A stretch of 64,000 nucleotides of DNA from Helichrysum umbraculigerum (lineage: Eukaryota > Streptophyta > Magnoliopsida > Asterales > Asteraceae): NCBI GenBank assembly GCA_949592205.1, contig CATIUR010000016.1, forward strand, positions 498,501 through 562,500. Reading direction: 5' to 3'. How positions within the stretch are numbered: position 1 is the stretch's first letter; every line of letters begins with the position of its first letter. This document shows positions 1 to 12,249 of this stretch, piece by piece. Under the pieces are notes generated by a model. It did no database searches, was not told where the DNA came from, and saw only the letters and a program-made list of their open reading frames with translations. The translations under genes and the position numbers were made by a program.

Positions 1-15
1 AATAATTGGAATGCA

Positions 16-1548
16 TTAGATTACACTTTTTCGAGTAAATTGTGTTAGAGGGGTAGCAATCTTTGAAAAGCCTTCAATAAAACAACGATAATAACCCGCA
101 AGACCAAGAAAGCTTCGAACTTCAGTGGGACTCGAAGGTGGATCCCACTTAAGAACTGCAGCAACTTTAGATGGATCAACTTGAATACCATGAACATTAA
201 TTACATGTCCAAGAAACTGAACCTCGCGTAACCAGAATTCACATTTGGAAAATTTAGCGTAAAGCTTTTCACGTCGAAGCATTTCAAGCACTTGCTTCAG
301 ATGAATTGAATGATCACTCTCACTTTTAGAATAACTGAGAATGTCATCAATAAAAACAATCACAAATTTATCCAGCATAGGACGACATACACGATTCATT
401 AAGTCCATAAATGCAGCTGGAGCATTGGTTAAGCCGAATGGCATGACAACGAATTCATAGTGACCATAACGGGTTCGAAAAGCAGTTTTAGAGATGTCAT
501 CTTCCTTTACCTTCAACTGATGGTAACCAGACCGAAGATCGATTTTTGAAAAGAAACTGGCACCTTGCATTTGATCAAATAAGTCATCAATTCGAGGTAA
601 AGGGTAACGATTCTTAATGGTCACTTTGTTCAATTCCCGATAATCGATACACATTCTTAAAGATCCATCTTTCTTTTTAACGAATAACACTGGAGCTCCC
701 CATGGCGAACTGCTAGGACGAATAAAGCCTTTATCAAGGAGTTCTTGCAACTGATTCATCATTTCTTGCATTTCAGTTGGGGCTAAATGATAGGGAGTCT
801 TAGCAATTGGAATAGCTCCAGGAATTAAATCAATTCTAAATTCAACTTGTCGATCAGGTGGAAGACCAGGAAGTTCATCAGGAAATACATCCGAAAATTC
901 ATTAACACCATGGATATCAAAAGGAACAGCAACAGATTTAGAGCTATCAATCACGTGTGCCAAAAAGGCTCGACACCCGTGTGATAACAATCTTTTAGCT
1001 CGTGCATATGTACATACAGGAATAGTTCGATTGATACGTTCACCATAGACAGTTATATCCTGTCCGCTAGGTGCTTTCAGGAAAATAACTTTTTCGTGAC
1101 AATTGATTATACATTTATTTCGTCCTAACCAATCCATTCCTATTACTATGTTGAACTCCCCCATTTGCATTGGGATTAGATCAACATTAAATTTCTCATT
1201 TCCTATTTCGATGATACATCCCTTATACACATCAGACACTATTACTAGCTTATTATCAGCTATTTCAACTTCTAAGGGATGATCCAGTTTAGATACAGAA
1301 ATATTTAAACATTTACAAAATGAAAGTGATACAAAAGATCTGGAAGCTCCGGAATCAAACAGAACATGGGCAGGTATAGAATTTATAATAAAGGTACCTG
1401 TCACCACATCATGTGATTCCTTAGCCTCCTCCGCTGTGATTTGAAAAGCACGGGGTTTGGACCCCGATCCAGCAGTTGTCCCTTTCTTCTCAGAATCTTT
1501 CCTTTGTTGTTGCTTTCTCTGTTCTTCCTTCTTAACGGGACAATCCGC
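16..1548 (-). pseudogene. Ty3/gypsy protease and reverse transcriptase, partial
   Basis: Pol segment of the same element, in the same frame as gag. The retropepsin active site is seen as FDSGAS about 20 residues after the ATG at 1407. The RT domain follows, with the LPPDRQVEF lead-in, a SPWGAPVLFVKKKDGS block, FGLTNAPA, and the catalytic FIDDIL (a variant of YxDD). The FLGHVI and FLGLAGYYR motifs mark the RT-RNase H connection. The frame stops at 16-18 inside the connection, where family members continue, so an indel is likely there. RNase H, integrase and the 3' LTR lie outside the window. Aspartates of RT and protease look intact. Confidence 0.88.
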
Positions 1549-2673
1549 CTAAATATGATCACTCTTAAAACAAGTGTAGCACAAACGAAAAGGACTAGGA
1601 CAATCCGGTGCCATTTGCCCAGGCCTCCCACACTTAAAACATTTACAATCCCCAAGATGTCTTTTCCCACATTTGTCACATAATGGCCATTCACGAGTAC
1701 GGGGTTGAGAAAACTGTTGTTGTTGTGATTGAGATTTTTGTGATGATTGTTGTGATGATGATTTCGAATCAAATCTGGTTTTCTTAAACGATGACGATTG
1801 TGATGGAGTAGATTGCTCAGCTTTTCTTTTACTAGCATATTCAGCACGCTTAGCTAGTAAATCTTTTTCTCTAACCAATGCTCGATTCAATATTGTTGGA
1901 ATATCCTTGTAGAATGACTGATCAATAGATTCACGGATTTCAAGATTCAAATGACGGTAGAAATGATCAGTTAACAGCTTCTCATTAGAAGTATATTCCA
2001 GACAGAAATGAGCTTTTTCATGGAAAGATTTAGAATATTCAGCTACAGACATCCTTCCTTGATTAATCGCGAGAAATTCACCTTTTAACTTTTCTATTTC
2101 AGCAGGTGGTGAAAACTCGATTTTAAACAAGCCTTTGAACTTGTCCCAAGAAAATTGAGATGCTGTTTCGAAACTATAGGTGTCAATCTTGGAATTCCAC
2201 CATTCATGAGCATCACCTTTCAGTTGGTGAGCGGCAAATAGCACTCTCAAATTGTCAGGACACTTAGATAACATAAATGTTTCTTCCATTCTACTTAACC
2301 ATCTAAGACTGACAACAGGATTTAATTCGCCTTTGAATTCGGGTGGTTTACAACTTGAAAATTTCTTAAAATCAAAACTTTCGGTCGACCCCTGAACATT
2401 CAAGAGTCTCGTAGTTGGTGGAGGATTCGTCAGAATAGGGTGTTGTTGTTCAAATTCCTTTAACTTATCAGTTACTACCTGATTAACTTTAGAAGTTACG
2501 ATGTTGTCTATCTCAGAAATTACAGTTGGGCCGAATTCCTTAAGAGCTTGCCCAATGATTCGCCTAATCACTACCTCATCCTCTGGATTTAAGCTTCTAT
2601 CACCTGCATTCTCTTCATGTTGAGGAGAATGTCCCTGAGGATTCCGGTCACCTTGGTTTGTTGTAGATTCCAT
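1549..2673 (-). pseudogene. Ty3/gypsy gag, ended by an in-frame amber codon
   Basis: Gag of a Ty3/gypsy LTR retrotransposon, the structural protein that packages the element RNA. The 374-residue frame starts with ATG at 2673. It has an acidic N-terminus (about residues 1-110), a central retrotransposon gag domain containing the typical HEWW motif, a Q/S/K-rich linker and C-terminal zinc-knuckle sequence. The first knuckle reads CFKCGRPGQMAPDC, with Q where the metal-binding His normally sits. A second one begins CYTC and is cut by TAG at 1549-1551, between its His and last Cys. The protease-RT reading continues downstream in the same frame, so gag and pol were one ORF. A stop inside a zinc knuckle suggests decay rather than programmed readthrough. 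Confidence 0.85.
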
Positions 2674-3043
2674 TTACTACAAAAATATCAAATTTAATCA
2701 ACATATTCCATTTCCCTAATAATAAAGCTATTTAAGATACATCATATACAATCATCAAGAACGACCTTTACCTAAACTATCATATGTTCAAGAGTCTTGA
2801 ATCACCCATGTGCGTTAGTGTAATACAACCACGTTGGCCAGGCGTAGCTATATTATACCAAACACACACTTCTACTCCTTACTCATAAACACATTCAAGT
2901 AAAATGTAAAGCCATTCTTGAGATTAAAACACAATTTCATATAATAAGAACTTATCAAGATACAAATGATACGTAATCATAGATTCATAATAGTTTAAGA
3001 TTATGCAATCCTAATGTGGATTACGTAATTTTCTTAAACTATC

Positions 3044-3056
3044 GCTCTGATACCAA
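3044..3056 (-). other. Primer-binding site, initiator tRNA-Met
   Basis: On the minus strand this reads TTGGTATCAGAGC, the complement of the 3' end of plant initiator tRNA-Met, two bases inside the LTR end at 3059. It primes minus-strand DNA synthesis of the element. The 370 bp between it and gag (2674-3043) is untranslated leader. Confidence 0.85.
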
Positions 3057-3070
3057 CTTGATACGCCCAA

Positions 3071-3074
<4 letters not shown>

Positions 3075-3136
<62 letters not shown>
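3075..3136. repeat. (TA)n microsatellite
   Basis: About 30 uninterrupted TA units lying just inside the LTR end. Confidence 0.97.
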
Positions 3137-3138
<2 letters not shown>

Positions 3139-3250
3139 CATAATTAGGTCCCATTACTCCTTACTATTTTAATTATGTTATTACAATTCAATACATTACT
3201 GTAATTCCACTTAGATTTTAAAATAACCAAAATGCCAATTTATTACTTGC

Positions 3251-3430
3251 AAACGCGATCCCCAAAAACCCATCCGGATCGCGTTTCTGTGTTCAAAACA
3301 TTCTGTAACGAAAATGCACTGACAAACGCGATCCCGAAACCTTAGCTGGATCGCGTTTACTAGTTTAAAACGTGTTGGGGTGATTTTTCAAAGAGGAACG
3401 CGATCCCGATTACCTAGCCGGATCGCGTTC
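3251..3430. repeat. Tandem hairpin array, AACGCGATCC / GGATCGCGTT
   Basis: Three units spaced about 72 bp apart (near 3251, 3323 and 3396). Each is an inverted repeat whose arms are close to (A/G)AACGCGATCC and GGATCGCGTT(T/C), with a 13-16 base loop of similar sequence. It lies inside the 5' LTR. Function unknown; a run of short hairpins in LTR RNA is the literal reading. Confidence 0.8.
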
Positions 3431-5249
3431 ACTAGTTCAATTTCAGATCAGACCATAATTCAAAATTTGACGAAATTCAATTGTACATAACTCATAAACC
3501 GTAAAGAATTAGAATCTAAAACTTTGCAGATACATTCAAATGAACACAACAAAGGTTTCCCTTTTTGTACTTTTTCAATTTTCACAAAAACACAACATTT
3601 GGGCATGTGACTCATTTTTGCCCATTTTCAACACTTTTGGTGAACAACTCAAAATGCAATCCACACGTTTGTAGTTTTTAGACTCTTTACCACTTTTTCA
3701 AAATACTCAAACAAACTTAAAGCAACTGACCAAGATTTCATAACCTCGGTTAAACTCGTTATATACACATGGGTTAATATTTACCCATTTTGACACCTAC
3801 GACCCATTCGTTATTTCACAATCATAATAATACTTCTATTCCACTTTCAATACATAATTTACACTAATGGCTGACTCTCAATGTCAACTAATATTCAAAA
3901 CCACATATTACATATTTCTAAAACAAGTTGGGGCGTATTATACAAGTGGATAAGAAACGATAATCCAAAAGAGAACATGCTTGCTACTTACTAACGTGCA
4001 AGCTAATCCACGCTATTCATTCTTTACTTCCTTATCCTTCCTTTGAGAGCTATTACCTATAATACATTCAAAATAATACGGAGTAAGCATAATTGCTTAG
4101 TGAATACTTAGATTACCAATTAAGCAATTCAAGCAACACACATTCTACTAATTCGACAACATGAGCATAGATAGAGATTGATACCGATTTGGATCCGCGG
4201 TCCATAAGATACAATTGTGCTTAGCACGTATTTCGTATTGGTTGTTATTTCGTTACAATAAACTCTACTCTATTGCTCAATCATACAATCACAACAATTT
4301 GATACAATAACACTAAATATAATCATATACAAAATAGTAATAATAATATGATTATGTGAAATCTCTGGTTTGTAACCCAATCAAGATCACATAACCTTCA
4401 CCTAATTGATTCTCTATGTACTCACCTTACAATTTGAAGATTTCAAGCAACCAAGATACAAGTATATTCCAAGCCTTTAATCACCTATTCATAATTCATA
4501 ATGATACCTTTAGATTTTAAAATTCATAACAACTAGTTAGTGAATCATAATTCACTCTTCCCCACTTTGATTAATCAAAATAATTCACTAATCCAAGTTA
4601 CCTTCAAAAATCATAATCCTTTGATTTCTTGAATTCTTTATTGAATTCTTGTTTTAATAATTCAGTTAAGCTCTATTAACATAATAAATCACTTTCTATG
4701 CTAACTAATCCAAGTTTAGATAGTTTTTAAAAAAACTCATAATTTCACCAAGAACACTTTTGGTGAATTCATCACCTTCAGAGATTGAAATAGTTAATAC
4801 TAGTGATAATCTTGCTAATAAACATCAATTGATTCCATCTCATAATCTAATTCAAACCAATTGATGAAAATCTCCAAAATCCCATAACCTCTTAAACCCT
4901 AGATTATGATTTAAGAGAAAAATTCTTACAAGAGAGTTAGAGGTGATGATAGAGATTATCACTTGATGATTCTTGAGCTTGATTACAAGTTAGAGTGAAG
5001 ATTGATAATGATGATATGGATTCACGATTTTTGTTCTCTGAGTTTGAAGGTTCTGGAGGAATTTGGAAATCATCAAGAAAAGAATACGTAATTTAACATA
5101 TTTCCCCCTTTTCTTTTAATAATTTACAGTCTGGAACTGAGAAACCTAATTGTGTTTTATATTATATCTTATTATTTCAATAATATTATTTCATAAGATG
5201 TATATTTCTGGATACACTAAAATAATACCTCGAATATTGGGGTGTTACA

Positions 5250-5842
5250 ATTGCGGTGAAGCAATACAAACATTTCGATATTGTGGTAAAGTAATACAAA
5301 CATTTCGATATTGTGGTAAAGCAATACAAACTATTAAATCTTGTGATTTACAATTACGATATTGGCAATAGTATACTACGATTTACTTTGGCATTCGTGC
5401 TACTTTGATAACTATGAAATCTTGTGGTTGATAACTATGATTTTAACTGCGTAAACCTATGAACTCACCAACTTTATGTTGACCTTTTAGCATGTATTTC
5501 TCAGGTTCACAGACGCAGTAGGACTACCCACAGGAAACAAGGCAGTAGGATGCTTTTGGAAAGCATTAGCTCGAGTCGCATGTTTTTCACAAACAACAAG
5601 AGATTAGATTGCATTACGATATTTTGTATCAACATTTATGTATTAGAAATCTCTACAATTTTAATGTGAACTCCATTGTTTTGATATAACATTTGTAAAC
5701 GTTTTATTTATGAAATGTAACTTTTTATTAAAACATCTCATATAGAGATCGTTTGTTGTAATCTTTGTGTGATGATATTTGATTTGGTCGTAGCTCCGTG
5801 ACACCTTATACTTCCGCTGCCACGTGTTTTGGGAGTGCGACA
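5250..5842 (+). mobile_element. 3' part of a second long Ty3-type LTR
   Basis: The segment around 5490-5842 matches the last 330 bp of the solo LTR at 45356-48075 in the same orientation: both contain an ACAG-x-CGCAGTAGG-like block, AGCTCGAGTC, and an end of the type TTTGGG-x-GTG. It ends near GTGCGACA at 5842. Its left part is displaced by the minus-strand element ending at 5249, so that element probably inserted into it. A 30-bp sequence containing ACAAACATTTCGATATTGTGG is repeated about 2.7 times at 5254-5340. Confidence 0.5.
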
Positions 5843-6681
5843 CAGTAATATTAGACTTCTGAGCTTGCGACTTAGGTAACGGTGAGTGGATTTGTAATCC
5901 TCAGTGTAATTTAGTTGTAACAAGTTTGGTCACAACAAGTAAACGTATTATTACCATTTATAGACTGTTTAGTCTGCTATGATATTGTTATTGTCAATAA
6001 ACTGTTTGGTTGACATGATGCCATGACGATTATGAATTATGTGATTATGTGACATATAGCCATTGGGTACTATGTGATTTGGAGGTCAACACTGGTTGGG
6101 CTTTGTTGCTATTGTTGGGCTGGTTCATGAGTTCCTTATACACATAGTTAATAGGAACTTGTGGCCAGTGAAGATAGCAATAAGCTATCGGTTAACTTCT
6201 GTATTGGCCTGCAGTTGTTTTAATTGTTCTTGGTTGGGAGTTTCCCCAAGAACCACCGATCCTCTTGGGTTGAAATTTCCGTGTTTACGATGCTTTAGGC
6301 TGTAAACATGGAAATTATGTGTTTACTTGCATTGCTGTAAATAGGGTTGTTATGCTAAGTTGGATTGTTGGTTATTTATTCACTCACTTAGCTTTATGCT
6401 AACCCCCCCTACTTCTTGCAAGTTATGATTTTGATATAACATGTTGGGCAAGAAGCTTTGTTTGGGACGGAATGTTTGACCAGATGTTTACTCTGATATT
6501 TGTTTTGGGATGAATTCAAATTGTGTTTTAAATTATATAACACCCTATTTGATTTGCTATGATTTGAAATAGTATGACTTCATTTACATAATATGTAATG
6601 CAAATTGAAAATGTATGTTTTGACCTACGCTTCCGAATTGTCGTATGTATATTTAAAAAAAATGGTTCTGAAATTGAGGGG
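5843..6681. other. Non-coding, probable LTR debris
   Basis: No gene seen. AT-rich sequence with a polycytosine run (6404-6410) that ends in GGGGTGTTATA, a sequence typical of LTR ends of this family. Confidence 0.4.
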
Positions 6682-7758
6682 TGTTATAGATATCCCTTTA
6701 ATGACGGGATAAGTGTCATAAAGTTGGTGTGTCACTTCATGTGAGAGATTTTCACATCCGCTCAATTTTGACACTTTCACGTGACGGATTTTCACGTCTT
6801 TGGAGTGGTTGTACTATACCACTTATGCACGGTGAGATTCCGCATCTTTTAGACAGACTTCCCGTTTTGGCGCGATGGGGTTTCACGACTTTGGAGTGGT
6901 TTTACCACTTGTGTGCGATTCACGTCTTTTAGATGGACTTTCCGTTTTGGCGTGATGCGGTTTCACGACTTTGGAGTGGTTTTACCACCTATATATGTGA
7001 ACCCAAAATTTTCACCTTTGGGGCGTATTTCATCTTTTGTGTGGATTAATTCATGCTCTCCATCCATGTTGTTGTTGGGATATGACCACGTAAACGCATG
7101 TCCAGAATATGTTTAAGCCTACGGGGTCACACATATTGACACTTATGCTCAATATAATTAATTAATACAAATGTGAGATATGTTAATTAATACGTTCACG
7201 AATAATTAATAAACGTTTGTTAAAATGTTAATTGTACGTTTATAATTAAAGGGATTGAAAAGAGAGGGACTTAGATGTAATATTGAGAAAGTTAAAATTC
7301 CGAAAAGTTCCAGAATCTCCTCCTATGGAGGCCGGCCAACATCTAAGGGTTGTAGATAACCCTTATTAACTTGTTCCCAAAGAAATTAAATGTCTATAGA
7401 TAAAAAGGCAAATAACCCTAGAAAAACACATTTTTTCCTCTCATCTCTCTCTCTCTCTAAATTTCGATAAAAATCCCAAAGGGTTCCGGGTTCGTTTTGT
7501 GTGGTTTGACCAAGAGGAAACACACAAGGGTTGTAGGCATTGTGAACGGGTACTAGCACACGTATTCAAGCGGCTATCGTGCGTGCGATTGTAGAGTGGT
7601 TTTACTTTAAACCCTAAATTATTTAAATTATTCAATTATAGATTTATTGGAGCTCGGATAAAAGGTACAAATTCTATCTTAAATAGTTATAAACACTTGT
7701 TTATTCGCTTCCGCAATTGTGTGACAATTTGTTTATATTTATATTATATATTATAACA
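6682..7758 (+). mobile_element. Candidate LTR of another retrotransposon
   Basis: The right boundary is firm: TTATAACA at 7758 is followed after one base by a primer-binding site. The left boundary is tentative: TGTTATA at 6682 is its inverted match and gives an LTR of about 1.08 kb. Inside are a tandem repeat (6793-6990), a TATA-like ATAGATAAAAAGG near 7395 and a CT repeat (7441-7458) of the kind found in plant 5' leaders. No second LTR was recognised in the window. Confidence 0.5.
6793..6990. repeat. Tandem repeat, about 80-90 bp, 2.3 copies
   Basis: Units begin with ACG(T/A)CTTTGGAGTGGTT, followed by a TTTTAGA(C/T)-GACTT-CCGTTTTGGCG block. Starts near 6797, 6877 and 6967, with indels between copies. 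Confidence 0.75.
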
Positions 7759-7759
7759 G

Positions 7760-7773
7760 TGGTATCAGAGCCA
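7760..7773 (+). other. Primer-binding site, initiator tRNA-Met
   Basis: TGGTATCAGAGCCA, one base after the LTR end. No gag follows: 7774-8640 is non-coding, with a (TA)n run at 8016-8092, so the element is non-autonomous or eroded. Confidence 0.8.
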
Positions 7774-8011
7774 CACGTATATTTGTAATTAGTTAGATTT
7801 GTTACACATAAAATTGGTGGGGGTTGTTTGTTTAGTCGCCGGAAACAAGAAAGAAAAAAAAAACTTATGTTTTGGTTCTTAGGTTTTCTAGTCGACGACT
7901 AATAAAAAAATTGGAGGTTTGGTTTTGGGTTTGTTTGGATCAAGCGAAGAACGAAGAAAAAAATTATTATAATTTTTGGTTGCAAGCAACAAACGAATGG
8001 GACCAAAAGAA

Positions 8012-8015
<4 letters not shown>

Positions 8016-8092
<77 letters not shown>
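8016..8092. repeat. (TA)n microsatellite
   Basis: About 38 TA units in the non-coding stretch 7774-8640. Confidence 0.97.
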
Positions 8093-8094
<2 letters not shown>

Positions 8095-8746
8095 TTATGT
8101 GCGTTAGTCGAACAAGAGGAAAGTTTTTTTTGTGTTTTGTTTTGAACGAGTTTTTCTTAACCGCACATTGCGACCGGGTGTTAAATCAATAATTTTTTTT
8201 ATGAATCAATCAATACCCCTTAAAATTTATTTGGGTAATTGACTGAAAGTTGATATAAAAGAAGATCGGAAATTACGCATTTGCCCTTTAGTCACATGAT
8301 GACAATCGTCGCTAGATTATACCCTTCATGTCACTATTTATGGAATAACTCAATAAAATCAATAAATATGGAAACCAAATAAAAAAATCAAACTTCTATC
8401 ACCATCTACTATTGGCAAATTTGATAAGCACTTAGCCATAAGTGTAGGTACAAAATAATTATGTTATTTGGAGGGAAAAAGATGCGATTTTTTTTAATAT
8501 CGAAATAAAATAAAAACAGCATATATGATATTACTCAAAGTATTGTATAAACTTAGCAGTTGGCATATACTATTATATTGTACAAATCAAGTGGTATTGT
8601 CATCGCAAATGCCCAGACTTCACATGTATAACCTATAGGTAAGGGGTTCAAATCCGTGTCTCAGCATATGTCGTTGATTTATAGGTAGGTGATATGCTCG
8701 GTGTTGATGCTGATTGCGGGTGCGACAGATGCGTATCATTGAAATA

Positions 8747-9077
8747 GGGTCCAAATCGTAGGGAAAGTAGTATCCTATGTCCAAGAAGTAGGGTCCAAAT
8801 CATGTATCCCAAGTCGTGGGGAAAGTAGTATTCTATACCCAAGAAGTAGGGTCCAAATCGTGTATCCCAAGTCATAGGGAAAGTAGTATCCTATGCCCAA
8901 GAAGTAGGCCAGTAGGGTCCAAATCGTGTATCCCAAGTCATAGGAAAAATAGTATCCTATGACCAAGAAGTAGGGTCCAAATCGTGTATCCCAAGTCGTA
9001 GGGAAAATAGTATCCTATGCCCAAGAAGTAGGGTCCAAATCGTGTATCCCAAGTCGTAGGGAAAAGAGTATCCTATG
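8747..9077. repeat. 58-bp minisatellite, about 5.5 copies
   Basis: The unit begins GGGTCCAAATCGTGTATCCC and ends CCCAAGAAGTA. The first copy is shortened to about 44 bp, one copy has an 8-base insertion (GGCCAGTA), and copies differ by a few bases. Confidence 0.9.
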
Positions 9078-9229
9078 AAAGTGTTTGCATAAAAGCCTAA
9101 AAGCATTTATAAACAGTTTGTAAGTATAGTATGTAATCATTCACAAGTATAGTTCAAAAGAAATCAAGCTATCGAGTATAACATGGATACGTTCATATAA
9201 TCAATAGTTGTAAATATAAAAGCATGAAA

Positions 9230-9231
<2 letters not shown>

Positions 9232-9287
<56 letters not shown>
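9232..9287. repeat. (TA)n microsatellite
   Basis: About 27 TA units in non-coding, LTR-like sequence. Confidence 0.97.
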
Positions 9288-9291
<4 letters not shown>

Positions 9292-9779
9292 CGCATACAG
9301 TAGTAAAATATTTGCACCCCTATTTTAAAAGCAGTAAAATAGTAAAAAGAGGGGTTGCGAACTCACCTCGTAAGCTAATACGTATGAGTGCTAGAAAAGC
9401 GTATGCCCAAGGAAATTCTCTAACGTCCTAAACGTAATAGATAGTTCGCATAAGTGGATGGCTAAACGTCAACTATATATGTTAATGATTCACTCGTTTT
9501 GAAAGATCGTTTGATTTAAAAGTGTGTACGATTCATTGGTGATGTTCTGAAAATAATTAGTATTTCTCATATTGTAATCATTTGTTTTAAAATTTACAAT
9601 TATGTTTATCGTTGTGTGTGTTTATATATATAAAGTTAATTGTTATGTATACAAAAATACTACTCACAAAATTTGTTGTACTCGTATTCATTTACTCTAT
9701 TTATTTAGCTATTAAAAGTTAACATTTGAAATAAATTTTGTGTACATTGAGTTGTACCTCTGTGACGAATTTGAACTAA

Positions 9780-10165
9780 AATACGCGATCGTGTAAAAGT
9801 ATGCGATCGTGTATTATTCATTTATTTTGAAAATACGCGGACGGAATAATTATACGCGATCGCGTAATAGTTTAAAAAAATACCACGCGATCATGGCAAA
9901 CCTAAAGAACAATAATACGCTATCATGGTAAAAATCCACCCAATCATGTGAATATATCCATGCGATCATGTATTGTTGATTTTTGTGTTTTCACCCGATC
10001 ATGTGAATGTATGTACGCGATCATGTGATTGAAAGTACGCGATCAAAAGTTTTAAAATACGCGATCGCGTATTAACTAAAATTCGTAACTTTTTCTTTGG
10101 AAACCACGCGATCGCGTGATATTTTATATATGATTTGAACTTAAAACTACGCGATTGCATAGTTT
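9780..10165. repeat. Dispersed CGCGATC motif array
   Basis: About a dozen copies of the dyad ACGCGATCGCGT or decayed forms (ACGCGATCATG, ACGCGATCGTGT, ACGCGATTGCAT), spaced 15-60 bp apart in AT-rich DNA. Many decayed copies differ by C-to-T or G-to-A, as expected from methylated-CpG loss. Confidence 0.75.
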
Positions 10166-10337
10166 ATTTTTGCACCCTTAGTTCAGTTCGTAACAGATTT
10201 CATATATATTTTGCTTCGTTTTTACCCCGTTTTTGAGCTTGATCTTTCATGTTATGAATCATTAACATATTATAACAAGTTTTTCATGAAAGAAAAATGA
10301 AAGGAAATGTTCTCACAGTGTTTTATGTTTAAAATAA

Positions 10338-11072
10338 TGGTGGTGGTGGTGGTGGTGGTGGTGGTGGTGGTGGTGGTGGTGGTGGTGGTGGTGGTGGTGG
10401 TGGTGGTGGTGGTGGTGGTGGTGGTGGTGGTGGTGGTGGTGGTGGTGGTGGTGGTGGTGGTGGTGGTGGTGGTGGTGGTGGTGGTGGTGGTGGTGGTGGT
10501 GGTGGTGGTGGTGGTGGTGGTGGTGGTGGTGGTGGTGGTGGTGGTGGTGGTGGTGGTGGTGGTGGTGGTGGTGGTGGTGGTGGTGGTGGTGGTGGTGGTG
10601 GTGGTGGTGGTGGTGGTGGTGGTGGTGGTGGTGGTGGTGGTGGTGGTGGTGGTGGTGGTGGTGGTGGTGGTGGTGGTGGTGGTGGTGGTGGTGGTGGTGG
10701 TGGTGGTGGTGGTGGTGGTGGTGGTGGTGGTGGTGGTGGTGGTGGTGGTGGTGGTGGTGGTGGTGGTGGTGGTGGTGGTGGTGGTGGTGGTGGTGGTGGT
10801 GGTGGTGGTGGTGGTGGTGGTGGTGGTGGTGGTGGTGGTGGTGGTGGTGGTGGTGGTGGTGGTGGTGGTGGTGGTGGTGGTGGTGGTGGTGGTGGTGGTG
10901 GTGGTGGTGGTGGTGGTGGTGGTGGTGGTGGTGGTGGTGGTGGTGGTGGTGGTGGTGGTGGTGGTGGTGGTGGTGGTGGTGGTGGTGGTGGTGGTGGTGG
11001 TGGTGGTGGTGGTGGTGGTGGTGGTGGTGGTGGTGGTGGTGGTGGTGGTGGTGGTGGTGGTGGTGGTGGTGG
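10338..11072. repeat. (TGG)n trinucleotide repeat, 245 copies
   Basis: 735 bp of uninterrupted TGG (CCA on the other strand). Both strands stay open in all frames, giving meaningless poly-Val, poly-Pro and similar readings. It ends in GGCCGAAGATGATGAAGA. The G-rich strand could form two-tetrad quadruplexes. Confidence 0.98.
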
Positions 11073-11300
11073 CCGAAGATGATGAAGATTTGTTGAAGAT
11101 GATGATGATTGTTTATGATGATGGTGTGGCTGTCTGGTGTTGTTGCCGATAGAGAAGATCAAGAAGAACAAATAATTGATGAAAAGGATTGTGTGTATTT
11201 TTGAACAAAACCAGTACCGGAGGGAGTATTATAATTGGAGTTGGGTTCACTATTTCAACGAGAGAGTATGACATGAATAAGACTTTGTCTCCAGATATTT

Positions 11301-12249
11301 TTGGGAAAAAATATTTTAGGTATTTAACCCGTTAATCGCGTGTACATTGTCAATTGTTTTAGTTAACGGTTAATACATGTAAATTTTTATTTTGAAGTAT
11401 TATTTCAAATACTTTATTCAAAATTTTAAAATATAATTTTTTATTATTTTGCTTGTCGGGTTTGTTTGGTATGTTTTAGTCGCGTACGATACATTTTGTA
11501 TAAAAATATAAGTTTGTTATATTATCATCATAATACAAGGTAAATACCAACGTTATTAAATAATTTCATATTATTTAATAATTGTTTCACAAACGTCCGT
11601 ATATATTTGTCGGACTCGATTCCGATAGTTTCGCGCGTAATTATAAATAACTACGAAAATAGTAATACGTCACGTATTAAAATAGTTGGGCTTTGCTAGA
11701 CTTATCTCATAAAAATAGTGTGAATTCATTTAGAAAGGAATTAGCCTAAAACATGCACGTGTTTACTGTACATAATTGTATCGAATTTTTGAGGAGTGTC
11801 ACAAGAAGCACAAAGTGCGCGGGTGCAGCCAGATCATTTGCTGTATGGAATTGCATCTTTCAAATAAGGCAACTCATCTATAGAACTATCATTGACTTTG
11901 ACCTGTGGAAGGAGCCAGACCAGCTTCAAACACTGAACAATTGTGTCAAGTTTACTGGTAGATTCTTCTTAAGTGGAATCTCTGGTATCAATTGGATTTA
12001 TTTTCTTCTTCATGGTCTTAACCTTCCTTACTATATTAAGTTTAATTTCGTATTGTACTCACTTCAATCATTTTAAGTGTAGGTAAAAATATACATACCC
12101 GAATATAGTTTAATTATTACTCCGTATTATTTACAAGAAGTATATATAGAATTACAAGTGAAGCAATTCTAATTTAATTACTGCAACTACAAATATAAAT
12201 AATAATAAATAATATAAAACGAATAATAAGAAACAATAAAACATAAGAA
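11301..12249. other. Non-coding stretch
   Basis: AT-rich DNA. A 107-codon open frame at 11753-12076 shows no recognisable domain and is not called. Nothing else seen. Confidence 0.4.

Larger units (their letters stand above)
3059..5249 (-). mobile_element. 5' LTR of the minus-strand Ty3/gypsy element
   Basis: On the plus strand the LTR runs from TGATACGCCC to GGGGTGTTACA, so on the minus strand it has TG...CA ends. Its inner end abuts the primer-binding site. It is about 2.19 kb, very long for plants. It holds a TA repeat (3075-3136) and an array of three hairpins (3251-3430) near its 3' end. There is no coding capacity. The matching LTR is off the left edge, so the target duplication cannot be checked; the base run after it is ATTGC. 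Confidence 0.8.
8641..11300 (-). mobile_element. Probable long Ty3-type LTR, repeat-rich, limits unclear
   Basis: No gene. On the minus strand it contains GTTCGCAACCCCTCTTTTTAC near 9350, close to a block near 47310 in the solo LTR, and upstream of it a short-motif array, as in that LTR. It is therefore read as a related LTR in reverse orientation. It holds, in plus order, a 58-bp minisatellite, a (TA)n run, a CGCGATC motif array and a giant (TGG)n tract. Ends and target duplication were not found. Confidence 0.4.

Noticed and set aside
7872..8192. 106-codon frame with an Ile-Tyr repeat
   Set aside because: Generated by the (TA)n microsatellite; no domain on either side.
8630..8660. GGTTCAAATCC, a B-box-like sequence suggesting a tRNA or SINE
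   Set aside because: No convincing A box, no cloverleaf, no poly-A end or duplication.
3251..10165. CGCGATC arrays considered as CRISPR-like repeats or restriction-site clusters
   Set aside because: Plant nuclear context, variable spacing, no cas genes, and repeats that decay; they are parts of LTR-type DNA.
10307..11171. Long open frames of poly-Val (plus) and poly-Pro (minus)
   Set aside because: Pure by-product of the (TGG)n repeat; no real protein.
11753..12076. 107-codon plus frame as a gene
   Set aside because: No domain; composition like translated non-coding DNA.
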